A stretch of DNA of 64,000 nt from Thiomicrospira sp. ALE5 (GCF_900112445.1 NZ_FOYY01000003.1:755960-819959), one strand, 5' to 3'. Shown: positions 41,531-52,020, counted from the first letter of the stretch. The notes: generated from the sequence alone by a model not told the origin. Numbers and translations: made by a program.

Positions 41531-43099
41531 ATGGAACTAAAAAATATTCAACATCTCGAAGATGCGGGTCAACGTGGTCGTAAAGAACTCTTTCGTTTAG
41601 GCATCGCGTTACTGTTTATTATTGGTGTCATACTATACACCTTTATCAATTACGGTCATATCAGCTTTACCTTGGTGATTGCCGCCATGATTGGTGGTTA
41701 TATGGCAATGAATATCGGCGCCAATGACGTTGCGAACAACGTCGGCCCTGCGGTCGGTTCTAAAGCGATGACCCTCACCACCGCAATCATTATTGCTGCA
41801 GTATTTGAAGCGGCAGGCGCTATCATTGCGGGCGGTAGCGTGATTACCACCATTAAAGGCGGCATCATTGATCCTGCTGATGTAGATGACACCGAAGCCT
41901 TTATTTGGTTGATGATGTCTGCACTACTTGCTGCTGCTGTTTGGCTAAACATCGCCACGGCACTTGGCGCACCGGTTTCGACCACCCACTCCATTATCGG
42001 CGGCGTGATGGGCGCGGGGATTGCCGCAGCGGGTTGGGCGATTGTTAACTGGGGAACCATTGGTCAAATCGTTGCTAGCTGGGTGATTTCACCGATGCTT
42101 GGTGGTTTGATTGCGGCCTTGCTACTCTATACTATTAAACGCACCATTACCTACAAGGAAGATATGATGGATGCGTCGCGACGCATGGTGCCGTGGCTAT
42201 TAGCACTAATGGGCTGGGCTTTTGGTACCTACTTGATGATGAAAGGATTTAGTCAAATCATCAAGGTTAGCTTCCTAACCTCTGCTTTAGTCGGTTTAGC
42301 TGTTGCAGCAAGTGTTTTCTTGATCACCCGTCCGTTAGTGAATCGTGCTTCTATTGCGGCTTCAAACTGTAAAAATGGCGTGAACAAGATGTTCACTATC
42401 CCGCTTATTTTTGCCGCTGCCTTATTAAGTTTTGCACATGGTTCAAATGATGTGGCCAATGCGGTTGGTCCTCTTGCTGCGATTCATGATGCACTCACCT
42501 CAGGTGATATTAGTGGCTCACAAGCCGCCATCCCCCTTTGGATTTTAGTTGTAGGTGCATTGGGGATTGCGATTGGTTTAGCACTGTATGGCCCTAAACT
42601 CATTAAGACCGTTGGCTCTGAAATTACCGATATTGATCAAATGCGCGCTTACTGTATTGCGATGGCGGCAGCCTTAACGGTTATTTTAGCTTCACAACTT
42701 GGCTTACCCGTCAGTACCACCCACGTTACGATTGGTGCTATCTTTGGTGTAGGCTTTTTACGTGAGTACTTAAAAGCCAACTACCAGCGTATGATTCAAA
42801 AAATTGAAGAGCATCATGAAGGCCAAGAGCGAGAAATTGTCGAAGAGTTTATACGTCGCTTTGATAAAGCAAACCTGGCTGAAAAAGGTCGCATGTTACA
42901 GGACTTAAAAACTAAGAGTCTTAAGAATGATGCCCACTTGACTAAGAAGGAGCGTAAAGGGCTTAAAAAAGTCTATAACCAAGAATTGGTTAAGCGCTCA
43001 ATGATTTTAAAAGTAGTCGCCGCTTGGGTCATTACTGTCCCTGCTACTGCATTAATCGCAGCGGGTCTATTTTTCTCGATTAGTAAGATGATGGCTTAA
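41531..43099 (+). CDS. Pit-family inorganic phosphate transporter
   Basis: 522 residues with about ten to twelve helices. The two internally repeated PHO-4 signatures are present: NIGANDVANNVGPAVGSKAM near residue 61 and HGSNDVANAVGPLAAIHDA near 304. Each half has a PVSTTHxxIG motif (APVSTTHSIIGGV and LPVSTTHVTIGAI). A charged cytoplasmic region of about 80 residues follows near the C-terminus before a final helix. It should import phosphate as metal-phosphate with protons or sodium. The gene is isolated, with its own promoter and terminator. Confidence 0.92.
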   Translation: MELKNIQHLEDAGQRGRKELFRLGIALLFIIGVILYTFINYGHISFTLVIAAMIGGYMAMNIGANDVANNVGPAVGSKAMTLTTAIIIAAVFEAAGAIIAGGSVITTIKGGIIDPADVDDTEAFIWLMMSALLAAAVWLNIATALGAPVSTTHSIIGGVMGAGIAAAGWAIVNWGTIGQIVASWVISPMLGGLIAALLLYTIKRTITYKEDMMDASRRMVPWLLALMGWAFGTYLMMKGFSQIIKVSFLTSALVGLAVAASVFLITRPLVNRASIAASNCKNGVNKMFTIPLIFAAALLSFAHGSNDVANAVGPLAAIHDALTSGDISGSQAAIPLWILVVGALGIAIGLALYGPKLIKTVGSEITDIDQMRAYCIAMAAALTVILASQLGLPVSTTHVTIGAIFGVGFLREYLKANYQRMIQKIEEHHEGQEREIVEEFIRRFDKANLAEKGRMLQDLKTKSLKNDAHLTKKERKGLKKVYNQELVKRSMILKVVAAWVITVPATALIAAGLFFSISKMMA

Positions 43100-43126
43100 A
43101 TACTCATTAGATATGCGACTTAACTA

Positions 43127-43152
43127 AACCTGCAATATTGGCAGGTTTTTTT
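43127..43152 (+). terminator. Rho-independent terminator after the Pit permease
   Basis: AACCTGC and GCAGGTT form a 7-bp stem around a seven-base loop, followed directly by a run of T. It lies 28 bp after the stop codon. Confidence 0.85.
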
Positions 43153-43284
43153 ATACACTTAATACTGTGAATAGTTATAGGTTGCTTATTTTTTAATCAG
43201 TTCAAGACTTTGACTGTCATAGTAACAACTTGGCGCGGTTTTTAAAAATTAACTCACAAAGTTATCCACAGACTTTGTGTATAA
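43151..43284. promoter_or_regulatory. Cluster of DnaA-box-like sites in AT-rich gap
   Basis: A consensus TTATCCACA (43262-43270) faces TGTGTATAA (43276-43284, reverse of TTATACACA) across five bases. Two near-matches lie at 43151-43159 and 43166-43174. The paired boxes sit within an inverted repeat CACAAAGT...ACTTTGTG. The gap (43153-43549) contains no gene I can support and is AT-rich up to the next ATG. Neither dnaA nor dnaN is nearby. Confidence 0.4.
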
Positions 43285-43549
43285 ATCCAATACATCATGC
43301 TTTAGCATGAAAAACAAAAAATACAATAAAAACAATAAGATATGAAAATAAAAGCCTTGTCAACCCCTATTGAAAAGCACGCTCGTTGTTTTTTAAGTTT
43401 ATTTCGTGCACAACCCAAAACCCAATTAAAAAGCAAGTAACATTTTGCACTTTTTTAAATAAAAAACGTTTTTAATCCGAAACACGTGACCTATCAATGC
43501 CTTAAGGTTAAAATTTGCTGTTAATTATTAGCAAAGGGTCTTATTTACC

Positions 43550-44761
43550 ATGGCACGTATTTTGGGTATTGGCAATGTCGTTCTCGATACACAACTTTTT
43601 GTAAACACTTTCCCTATTGAAGACTCTGAACAACGTGCAGAAAAACGACTATTTGCAATAGGAGGCAATGTTGCCAACAATCTCCAGGTCCTTCAACAGC
43701 TGGGCCATGATTGTGCCCTTTGTGCTACACTCGCAACCGATAATGCGGCTAAGCGATTAAAAAACGCATTAGAAGCACGCCAAATTGACCTAAGCCATAT
43801 TCAACGCTTTATCCAAGGCTCAACACCTACGTCTTATGTACAAATTAACAATCAAAATGGCTCACGCACCATTGTTCACTTTCGTGATCTGCCTGAAGTT
43901 GACTTTGACCACTTTGCTAAAATTGAAATTGAGGCCTTTGATTGGTTGCATTTTGAAGGACGCAACCTCGAAGCCCTAAGTGGTATGCTTAACATTGCTA
44001 AAACCTTTTTAAGCCACCAACCCATTTCAATTGAGCTGGAAAAGCCTAGAGATGGTCTTGAAAGCCTTTTAACCCAGGTTAACGTTATTTTTACAGGCTT
44101 TGCTTATGCCCAGGCTTCAGGCTTCCAAACAGCCACCGATCTCATTGATCATTTACAATCTTGCGCTCCACAAGCAACGATAATATGTAGCTGGGGAAGT
44201 GAAGGAGCTTGGTATGCTGCCCCCGGAGCCATGCCCTGTCATCAAGCCACTCAGGCCTTACCTAAGCCTGTAGACACCTTAGGCGCTGGCGATACTTTTA
44301 TTGCGGCCACGGTTGATGCGCTGATCGCCCAAAAGCCGCTAGCCGAGGCGGTTTCAGCCGGCAATCAGCTGGCACGACGTAAATGCCAACAACTGGGCTT
44401 AGATAATCTTTTAGACCCTCTCGTTACTCGCAAACCTATTGCGAACATTAAACATATTACCAATTCTCGTGCGACCGTCGTGCCTGCTCCGGGGCTGCAA
44501 CACAAGGTTGTGTTAATTAAGCATGACAATGAAGTTAAGGCTTATTTAAATAACTGTCCGCATCAAGATGTGCCATTGGATGAGGCTTATAAAATTGATA
44601 TTAACCCGTTTGAAATGACGATGAAATGCTCAGTGCATGATGCGTTTTTTAGAATCGAAGACGGGGTTTGTGTTGAAGGGCCTTGCTGGCGAGAAGAGTT
44701 AACACCGGTTGATTTGGAGATTGATCCAGAAACCGGCGCTATTTATATTGCAGAGCAATAA
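43550..44761 (+). CDS. PfkB-family sugar kinase fused to a Rieske [2Fe-2S] domain
   Basis: 403 residues. Residues 1-295 form a ribokinase-like (PfkB) kinase: the N-terminal IGGNVANNLQVLQQLG and the second signature DTLGAGDTFIAA, with catalytic Asp248 in GAGD. This half resembles ketohexokinase. Residues 310-403 carry a Rieske domain: Cys336-Pro-His338 and Cys360-Ser-Val-His363, the ligands of a 2Fe-2S cluster. The joined frame has no break. The kinase would phosphorylate a sugar, and the Rieske domain could sense redox or accept electrons. I know of no established function for this pairing, so it is an inference. Confidence 0.85.
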   Translation: MARILGIGNVVLDTQLFVNTFPIEDSEQRAEKRLFAIGGNVANNLQVLQQLGHDCALCATLATDNAAKRLKNALEARQIDLSHIQRFIQGSTPTSYVQINNQNGSRTIVHFRDLPEVDFDHFAKIEIEAFDWLHFEGRNLEALSGMLNIAKTFLSHQPISIELEKPRDGLESLLTQVNVIFTGFAYAQASGFQTATDLIDHLQSCAPQATIICSWGSEGAWYAAPGAMPCHQATQALPKPVDTLGAGDTFIAATVDALIAQKPLAEAVSAGNQLARRKCQQLGLDNLLDPLVTRKPIANIKHITNSRATVVPAPGLQHKVVLIKHDNEVKAYLNNCPHQDVPLDEAYKIDINPFEMTMKCSVHDAFFRIEDGVCVEGPCWREELTPVDLEIDPETGAIYIAEQ

Positions 44762-44790
44762 ACCAGTAAGTTATGGATAGTTACACCGGC

Positions 44791-45522
44791 TTATTGATAC
44801 TGGCGTTGCCTAACCGCTTCATAAAGGGTCACACCTGCGGCGACCGAAACATTTAGACTTGATACCTGCCCTTGCACCGGAATGGCTACCAAATAGTCAC
44901 AGGTCTTGCGCGTTAGAGGGCGCAAACCTTTCCCTTCAGCGCCTAAGACTATCGCCACCGGACCGGTTAAATCAGCCTGATAAAGCGTCTGCTCTGTCTC
45001 ACCCGCCAAACCAGTAAACCACACACCCTGCTGCTGTAACTGCTCCATCGTTCGCACTAAGTTAGTGACGACTACTAGCGGCACTGATTCGGCGCCACCA
45101 CACGCTACCTTACGCACCGTAGCATTTAACCCTACAGCATTATTCTTTGGCACCACAACAGCGGTCACACCCGTTGCGTCAGCAGTACGGAGGATGGCAC
45201 CTAGATTATGTGGGTCTTGCACCTCATCCAAGAAAACCAATAAGGGATTAGGCTTATTAGCAACCCAGTCCATCAAATCCGCTTCCGTATAGGCGGCCTT
45301 TGCAGCCACATCTGCGTAGACTCCTTGATGGACACCCACTAACTGATCAAATACTTTTTTAGGTGCCGTTTGTATTTTCACCCCTAATTGCATTGCTTGA
45401 TCATGCAAGGACTGTTGCCGCGCATTCAAACGCCCTTCACAAAAAACCAACTGAAAAACTTGCTCAGGGTGCTTGTCCAACAAGGGTTCTAAAGCGTGCA
45501 AACCATAGACTTTTTCAGTCAT
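44791..45522 (-). CDS. rlmB: 23S rRNA (guanosine-2251 2'-O)-methyltransferase RlmB
   Basis: 243 residues. The SpoU-type trefoil-knot motifs are present in order: DPHNLGAILRTADATG, VLGAEGKGLRPL and IPVQGQVSSLNVSVAAGV. The N-terminal substrate-binding domain begins VYGLHALEPLL. It overlaps rnr by eight bases in the classic rnr-rlmB order. Confidence 0.94.
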   Translation of the reverse strand: MTEKVYGLHALEPLLDKHPEQVFQLVFCEGRLNARQQSLHDQAMQLGVKIQTAPKKVFDQLVGVHQGVYADVAAKAAYTEADLMDWVANKPNPLLVFLDEVQDPHNLGAILRTADATGVTAVVVPKNNAVGLNATVRKVACGGAESVPLVVVTNLVRTMEQLQQQGVWFTGLAGETEQTLYQADLTGPVAIVLGAEGKGLRPLTRKTCDYLVAIPVQGQVSSLNVSVAAGVTLYEAVRQRQYQ

Positions 45523-47887
45523 GCTTTGCCTTTGCGCGTGAACGACGTTTACGATTATTCGGTCGTGAGCGCGAACGAGAGCGCCGCTTTTTTTTCACTT
45601 CGCCCTGTTCTGCTTCAACTGATTCTGGAGCAGCTTCATTTGCATCAACTGTGGACTCTTCAGGCTGTTTGATGGCATCCGATGTAGCCTGCTCTTCCTC
45701 AGTACCACTAATTAAACGCAAATCAATTTTACGTGTATCGAGCACTACCTGGGCAACCTGTACTTTAACCCGATCACCAATTCGGTAGACCTTACCAGTA
45801 CGCTCACCTTTTAGACAATGGCGCACTGCATCGAAGTGGAAATAATCTTCGCCAAGCTCGGTGACATGCACTAAGCCTTCAATGTAGAGGGGATCAAGCT
45901 CAACAAACATCCCAAAGTTGGTAACAGAGCTAATAACCGCATCATATTCTTCACCTAAACGATGTGATAAAAACTCACACTTGAGGAAGGTAACGGCATC
46001 ACGGGTCGCTTCATCAGCACGTCGTTCAGTATCCGAGCAATGTCGTCCCATTCGAGTCATGTCTTCTTCGTTATACGCAAAGCCTTGTTCGCCTTGTTTT
46101 AACCAAGCCTGTCGAATCGCACGATGAATCAATAAATCAGGATAGCGCCTGATTGGCGAAGTAAAATGAGCATAGTGCTCAAAGTTCAGTCCAAAATGAC
46201 CTTTGTTTTCTGGCTGATACACTGCTTGGTTCATGGTACGCAACATAATAGTTTTAATCAGGTGCTCTGATGGTAAACCTTGTGCCGCTTGCAACACCTT
46301 ATCAAAATCTTGCGCAGTGGGTTCATCGCCACCATCAAGTGCCAAACCAAAGTCTTTTAGAAAACCACGTAACTTGGTTAACTTTTCAGCTTTTGGTGGC
46401 TCATGCACACGATAAACAATAGGAAGCTTGTGCCATTTTAAATAACGCGCAGCCGCAACATTGGCCATCAACATACATTCTTCAATTAATCGATGCGCTT
46501 GGTTGCGAACGACGGGAACAATCTTGTCAATTTTTCGCTCGCCATCAAAAACAATCCGTGTTTCCACGGTATCAAACTCCAGCGCGCCGCGCTTAGCACG
46601 GGCCGCATGTAAAACTTGATACAGCTCATACAGATTGTCAACCGCAGCCACGACCGGCGCAAACTCGTCTCTAAGGGCTGATGTCGAATCATTTACCATT
46701 TGATGAACTTGATTGTAGGTTAGACGTGCCTTGGAGTTCATCACCGCTTGATAAAACTGACTTCTCTCAAGCTGGCCTTCTTCGGATATCGACATATCAC
46801 AGACCATACACACCCGGTCGACATGGGGGTTTAAAGAACATAGATCATTCGACAACTTTTCGGGCAACATCGGAATAACCCGTTGTGGGAAATAAACCGA
46901 ATTACCTCGTTCAAAAGCTTCTTTATCTAACTCTGTGCCTGGCTTAACGTAATGTGATACATCGGCGATAGCTACAACTAAACGCCAGCCGTTTTTACGT
47001 CTTTTGGCAAATACGGCATCATCAAAATCTTTTGAATCCTCACCATCAATCGTCACTAATGGCAGACTGCGTAAATCTTTACGATCGGCATAATCTTGCT
47101 CTGTTAACTCCGACGGAATAGCCTCTAACTCTGTTAACAAGGCTTCTGACCACTTATTGGGGATATTGAACGTTTGAATAGCGGTATCGATTTCCATGCC
47201 TGGTGCCATGTAATCACCTAACACTTCAACGATTTTACCCACAGGACCATGACGATGTGATGGATGCATCATAATAGACACACGAACAATTTGACCTTCT
47301 GTCGCGCCTAACAAACCATCCGCTGGAATGAATACATCCTGCGTAATGCGATTATTATTTGGATGAACCCAGGCAAGATCCTGCTCAAAGTGGATGCGGC
47401 CTACTATTTCTTCATTGGCACGACGAGTTACTTCAACAATAGCGGCCTCTTGGCGTCCTCGACGATCTTCACCAATGATCGACACAATCACCTCATCGCC
47501 ATGTAGAACCTTGTGCATCTCATGCGAGGATAGCAGCAAATCACGTTCTACTTGATCGCTTGCCACAAAACCAAAACCATCGGGGTGGCCAGTGACCGAT
47601 CCCTTGATAAGGTCCATTTTTTGTAATAGGCCAAACGCACCACGGCGATTTTTAATCAATTGACCATCACGAAGCATGGCTTTTAACCGGCGCGATAAGG
47701 CTTCAAAACGCTCTTCATCATCTTCATCAATACCAAGGCTTTTAGCCAAAGGGCCTAATCGAGTAGGTTTTTGTAGTTCTTCGAGGTGTTCTAGGATAAA
47801 TTCCCGGCTTGGGATAGGATTGTCATATTTTTCAGCTTCACGATCAGCAAAGGGATCTATGACGGGTGTATTTGTTTGTTCAGTCAC
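45515..47887 (-). CDS. rnr: Ribonuclease R
   Basis: 790 residues. An N-terminal winged-helix and cold-shock domain precede the RNB nuclease domain. SKDFDDAVFAKRRKNGW gives the catalytic Asp cluster, and HYAHFTSPIRRYPDL is the diagnostic segment. An S1 domain follows (DAVISSVTNFGMFVELDP). The last 25 residues are a Lys/Arg/Ser-rich tail that helps bind structured RNA. It is a processive 3'-5' exoribonuclease. It is the first gene of the rnr-rlmB pair. Confidence 0.95.
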   Translation of the reverse strand: MTEQTNTPVIDPFADREAEKYDNPIPSREFILEHLEELQKPTRLGPLAKSLGIDEDDEERFEALSRRLKAMLRDGQLIKNRRGAFGLLQKMDLIKGSVTGHPDGFGFVASDQVERDLLLSSHEMHKVLHGDEVIVSIIGEDRRGRQEAAIVEVTRRANEEIVGRIHFEQDLAWVHPNNNRITQDVFIPADGLLGATEGQIVRVSIMMHPSHRHGPVGKIVEVLGDYMAPGMEIDTAIQTFNIPNKWSEALLTELEAIPSELTEQDYADRKDLRSLPLVTIDGEDSKDFDDAVFAKRRKNGWRLVVAIADVSHYVKPGTELDKEAFERGNSVYFPQRVIPMLPEKLSNDLCSLNPHVDRVCMVCDMSISEEGQLERSQFYQAVMNSKARLTYNQVHQMVNDSTSALRDEFAPVVAAVDNLYELYQVLHAARAKRGALEFDTVETRIVFDGERKIDKIVPVVRNQAHRLIEECMLMANVAAARYLKWHKLPIVYRVHEPPKAEKLTKLRGFLKDFGLALDGGDEPTAQDFDKVLQAAQGLPSEHLIKTIMLRTMNQAVYQPENKGHFGLNFEHYAHFTSPIRRYPDLLIHRAIRQAWLKQGEQGFAYNEEDMTRMGRHCSDTERRADEATRDAVTFLKCEFLSHRLGEEYDAVISSVTNFGMFVELDPLYIEGLVHVTELGEDYFHFDAVRHCLKGERTGKVYRIGDRVKVQVAQVVLDTRKIDLRLISGTEEEQATSDAIKQPEESTVDANEAAPESVEAEQGEVKKKRRSRSRSRPNNRKRRSRAKAKHD

Positions 47888-47951
47888 TCTATTCCATCTT
47901 ACTTAAGTTAGGAGGGACAGGATGCGTCTTCTTTAGACTACTATCCCAACC

Positions 47952-49343
47952 CTATTTATTTTTCGCCAATCCATGCACAGCATTAAACTCATCCAACATC
48001 GTGTCTATGACATTTTGCACGGCTTCTTCCAATACTGGATGATAAAAAGGCATGTTTGACAATTCATTTAAGGTCAGTTGCATTTGCACTGACCAAGCCA
48101 ATAGATGGCCAAGATGTTCGGCGCTAGGCATTGCTAATTCCCCGCCTAACAAGCGCCCACTCTGTTTATCAGCATACAAGCGAATACGCCCGTAATCTTG
48201 ATCCATCACAATAGCACGACCATTATTACAGTTTAGATCAAAGGTTCCAATAATCGTTGCACTGAGATCTAGATCACTAAAAGCCACACCCAGTCTACAT
48301 AACTGAGGGTGGCTAAATACAATGGCCAAAGGGGTTAAATTACAACGGCCCCTCGTCTCTGGATAGTTTATAGCATTTTGTGCTGCAGTTTTGCCTTCTC
48401 TATTCGCTTCATGCAAAATACCATGAAAGCCGCTAGCATCCCCGGCAACAAAAATAGGTAAATCACCTAACTGCAGGGTTTGTGGGTCGATATTCAAATC
48501 TTGCAAGGATTCAGAACGCCAATCATTATTTGGTCGTCTACCCAGTGTAAGCAGTATTTTATCGCCTACCCATTCACCATCCGAGAAGGTTATTTTAACC
48601 TGATTTTGCTCACGAAGCGGCACAACCTGCTGATTTAAATGTATCGGCATGTCTTGAGCAACATACTCCTGCATAAAGTCATTACAAATCGGGTCTTGCA
48701 AACCGCCTATTTGCGCTTGTGCATCAAAGCCCTCAACCTCTACACCCAACTGTGCAAACGCTTGGCCAAGCTCAAGACCTATGACCCCCAACCCGATGAC
48801 AGCTAGCCTATTTGGTAGCGCATCTAGCTCAAAAACTGTATCACTAGTTAATGCCAGATCACCAAGGTTCTCTAACCAGTCATCCGGCACTATGGGCTTC
48901 GAACCCACCGCAACAATTAGTCGCTCGGCAACAATAACAAGATCATTCACATGAACTTCACCGTTTGAGAAAACAACGGCACGTCCGGTTATAAAATGCT
49001 GTTCTGTCAATGTATCTGTTGTGTTCGCTATCAGGCCCGATGTAAACCTATCTCGAAAGCGTCGCACACGTTCAAACACCTGATCACTATGCAAGATGGG
49101 TTGCGCCGGCATTTCAATTCCAAGCGAGGCTGCCTCATGCCAGCTATGGTAATGTTCAGCAATATGAATAAGCGCTTTGGACGGCATACATCCGACTCGA
49201 GCACATGTTGTGCCCAATGGTCCGGAATCAATCAACACATAATCATCTGTTACTTGCTTTATTTCATTCCAAGCCGTTAACCCCGCCGAGCCGGCACCAA
49301 TTATGGCAAACTTTACTTTTTTAATGTGCTGCGTGGAGGTCAT
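47952..49343 (-). CDS. Dihydrolipoamide dehydrogenase-like FAD/NAD disulfide oxidoreductase
   Basis: About 463 residues from the ATG at 49343; the longer frame starts at TTG. The FAD-binding motif is IIGAGSAGLTAWNEI, the redox-active disulfide is GTTCARVGCMPSK, the NAD motif is VIGLGVIGLELGQAF, and the second FAD motif is PIFVAGDASG. The C-terminal catalytic pair is HPVLEEAV. No 2-oxoacid dehydrogenase gene is adjacent, so it may be a stand-alone enzyme of the mercuric reductase/lipoamide dehydrogenase class. The substrate is uncertain. Confidence 0.85.
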   Translation of the reverse strand: MTSTQHIKKVKFAIIGAGSAGLTAWNEIKQVTDDYVLIDSGPLGTTCARVGCMPSKALIHIAEHYHSWHEAASLGIEMPAQPILHSDQVFERVRRFRDRFTSGLIANTTDTLTEQHFITGRAVVFSNGEVHVNDLVIVAERLIVAVGSKPIVPDDWLENLGDLALTSDTVFELDALPNRLAVIGLGVIGLELGQAFAQLGVEVEGFDAQAQIGGLQDPICNDFMQEYVAQDMPIHLNQQVVPLREQNQVKITFSDGEWVGDKILLTLGRRPNNDWRSESLQDLNIDPQTLQLGDLPIFVAGDASGFHGILHEANREGKTAAQNAINYPETRGRCNLTPLAIVFSHPQLCRLGVAFSDLDLSATIIGTFDLNCNNGRAIVMDQDYGRIRLYADKQSGRLLGGELAMPSAEHLGHLLAWSVQMQLTLNELSNMPFYHPVLEEAVQNVIDTMLDEFNAVHGLAKNK

Positions 49344-49423
49344 ATTCAAAGTCTCTTCTTAAAATACTGGCTTATACTGTCTCAACCATCTAAAATCGGC
49401 ATGTATGTTTAGGGGTTACAACA

Positions 49424-50968
49424 ATGCATAACCGACTAAAAATTATTGAGTTTTTTTTCCAACATAAAGCGCGCCAACTGGTACAGGCGTGTGTGACCTT
49501 CATCATTATTTTTAGCGCCATCATCACATTAAATACCGCTTTTGGTCAACCCAATAATTCCAATCCCCACTCCTACCATGACAGGCTTACCCAACCATTC
49601 TTGGGTGATTTAGATGAAATGCGAGAGCGCAGGCTTATCCGAGTCTTAATCAGCTATAATCGAACTCATTATTTTATGGCTGAGCATGGCAAACTTGGAT
49701 TAGAATATGAGTTTTTACGCGCTTACGAACAAACCCTGAATCGTGGCCCCCTTCAACAGCGTTACCAAACGCATCTTGTATTTATCCCCACCCCTTTTGA
49801 CCAACTTTTTGATGCCCTTAACGAGGGAAGAGGCGATATTATCGCAGCAGGTTTAACCATAACTGAAACCCGCAAAAACCTAGCATTATTCACCCTACCA
49901 TACATTTCTGGTGTTAACGAAATATTGATTAGCCATATCAATGCGCCGCACATTGAGCGTCTTGAAGACCTTTCTGGCCGAAGGGTCATGGTGGTCGCGC
50001 AGAGTAGCTATATGGTTAATTTACTGTTGGCCAATCAGGCTTTAGGCCGACTCGGCTTACAACCCATCGACATTATGACTGCGCCGAGCATGCTTGATGC
50101 TGAAGATATTCTCGAATTAGTCAACACCCAAATTGTCGATTTTACTGTTGCTGATGATCATATTGCCCAAGCCTGGTCAAGCGTACTACCCAATCTTTTA
50201 CTCCATCCCCACATCCGCTTTCATCAAGAAGGTCAAATTGCTTGGGCAGTGAGAAATAATAATCCTCAGCTACTAGAATCACTCAATAACTTTATAGAAC
50301 GCCAAGCAAGACCAGGTCGTTATTTAAGTAACGTACTCTTTAACAAATACTTTAATGACAATAGCTGGCTTGAAACAGCCGATATCACCCTTGAAAACTT
50401 TGACCGACTCAGTCAACTTCGACCCTACTTTGAACTTTATGCTGATTTTTACGACCTTGACTGGTTATTAATAGCCGCAGTCGCTTTTCAAGAGTCACGG
50501 TTTCGCAACCACTTGACTAGTGGGCGCGGGGCGGTCGGCATTATGCAAATTCGTCCCAGCACTGCCGCAGCCCCACCCATTAATATCCATGATATTAATG
50601 ACCTTGAGCACAACATCCATGCTGGTACAAAATACCTGGCTTACCTAAAGCACCAAGTTTTTGCAGGACCGGACTACACCGCTGAAGAAAGCCTGAACTT
50701 TGCGCTTGCAGCATACAACGCTGGACAAACACGTGTTAGGCAACTCCAACGTGAGGCAGAACGAGAAGGCTTAAATCCTTACATCTGGTTCTATAATGTT
50801 GAACAGATCGCTCGTCGTCGAATTGGCCATGAAACAGTAAATTATGTATTAAGTGTGCAACGCCATAAAACTACATTTACCAGCACACTCAGCCTTGTAC
50901 AGGAACGACGAATGAGCCGTACGCCAACCATCCAAACCCCGTTACTTTTCCCAACAGTTACGGACTAA
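49424..50968 (+). CDS. mltF: Membrane-bound lytic murein transglycosylase F
   Basis: 514 residues. An N-terminal hydrophobic anchor or signal at about 20-41 is followed by a periplasmic substrate-binding-like domain (about 65-305). A C-terminal SLT domain then follows, with catalytic Glu in AFQESRF and the GAVGIMQIRPSTA and ALAAYNAGQTRV motifs. This two-domain order is specific to MltF (YfhD), which cleaves peptidoglycan and is guided by its N-terminal domain. It is a single-gene unit. Confidence 0.9.
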   Translation: MHNRLKIIEFFFQHKARQLVQACVTFIIIFSAIITLNTAFGQPNNSNPHSYHDRLTQPFLGDLDEMRERRLIRVLISYNRTHYFMAEHGKLGLEYEFLRAYEQTLNRGPLQQRYQTHLVFIPTPFDQLFDALNEGRGDIIAAGLTITETRKNLALFTLPYISGVNEILISHINAPHIERLEDLSGRRVMVVAQSSYMVNLLLANQALGRLGLQPIDIMTAPSMLDAEDILELVNTQIVDFTVADDHIAQAWSSVLPNLLLHPHIRFHQEGQIAWAVRNNNPQLLESLNNFIERQARPGRYLSNVLFNKYFNDNSWLETADITLENFDRLSQLRPYFELYADFYDLDWLLIAAVAFQESRFRNHLTSGRGAVGIMQIRPSTAAAPPINIHDINDLEHNIHAGTKYLAYLKHQVFAGPDYTAEESLNFALAAYNAGQTRVRQLQREAEREGLNPYIWFYNVEQIARRRIGHETVNYVLSVQRHKTTFTSTLSLVQERRMSRTPTIQTPLLFPTVTD

Positions 50969-51045
50969 ACCATGCAAAAAACTTGTTTTTTTAGCCGAAA
51001 AGGTTAGAATTTACCCAATTTTTCAAACCAACTGAGAGTTAATCC

Positions 51046-52020
51046 ATGATTAGATTACATGAAATTTTAAAGCGTGATGAGGTCAATAGCGAGCTAAAAC
51101 AAGTTATCAGCCACATCATGATTGCCTGTAAAGAGATTTCTCATAAACTGGGTCAAGGTGATCTAGCGGGCATTTTGGGGTCGAGTGTTACTGAAAATGT
51201 TCAAGGTGAAACACAAAAACTCTTAGATGTGGTTTCTAATGACCTTCTGAAAAAAATTCTAGTTGAAGACAACTGTGTAAAAGGCATTGCCTCTGAAGAA
51301 GAAGACTATACCGTTGCTGGTACAGAATCAGGTAAATACTTGGTATTATTTGACCCGTTAGATGGTTCTTCTAACATTGATGTAAACCTTTCGGTTGGCA
51401 CCATCTTCTCTATTTTAGAAGCACCCGATGACAGCCGCCAAGGTGACGATCAGAGCATCTACCTACAAAATGGTCGTAAACAAGTTGCCGCCGGTTACGT
51501 TCTATATGGCCCCTCAGCCATTCTAGTACTCACTACCGGTAAAGGCGTTAACTTCTTTACCCTAGATCGTCATATTGGTGAATTCGTATTGACCCGCGAA
51601 CAGGTTCAAATCCCAGCAGACACCAATGAGTTTGCCATCAACATGTCTAACCAGCGTTTCTGGGAAGAAGGCACCAACCAGTATATTAATGATTGTTTAG
51701 CAGGCGAAACAGGCGCACTTGGCAAGCGTTACAACATGCGCTGGGTAGCCTCTATGGTTGCTGAAGTTCACCGTATTTTAGTGCGCGGTGGTATTTTCAT
51801 GTACCCTTGGGACAGCCGTGAACCTAACAAACCTGGCAAATTGCGCCTTATGTACGAAGGCAATCCAATGAGCATGATTGTAGAACAAGCCGGTGGCCTT
51901 TCTACCACAGGTCGCGAACACATTATGGATGTTAACCCAGAAGGCATTCACCAGCGTTGCCCCGTGATGCTTGGTTCTAAAAACGAAGTTGAAAAAGCGA
52001 TGGGTTACCTAAAAGACTAG
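51046..52020 (+). CDS. fbp: Fructose-1,6-bisphosphatase, class I
   Basis: 324 residues. The metal and substrate motifs ASEEEDY and [14 protein letters not shown] are intact, as are [20 protein letters not shown] and the [16 protein letters not shown] region. The enzyme makes fructose-6-phosphate and serves gluconeogenesis and, in an autotroph, the Calvin cycle. It is followed by a terminator and by ppa. Confidence 0.95.
   Translation: MIRLHEILKRDEVNSELKQVISHIMIACKEISHKLGQGDLAGILGSSVTENVQGETQKLLDVVSNDLLKKILVEDNCVKGIASEEEDYTVAGTESGKYLVLFDPLDGSSNIDVNLSVGTIFSILEAPDDSRQGDDQSIYLQNGRKQVAAGYVLYGPSAILVLTTGKGVNFFTLDRHIGEFVLTREQVQIPADTNEFAINMSNQRFWEEGTNQYINDCLAGETGALGKRYNMRWVASMVAEVHRILVRGGIFMYPWDSREPNKPGKLRLMYEGNPMSMIVEQAGGLSTTGREHIMDVNPEGIHQRCPVMLGSKNEVEKAMGYLKD

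Noticed and set aside
43151-43549. Chromosomal origin oriC
   Set aside because: Only two full DnaA boxes, no dnaA, dnaN, gidA or rpmH nearby, and no GC-skew information in a window of this size.
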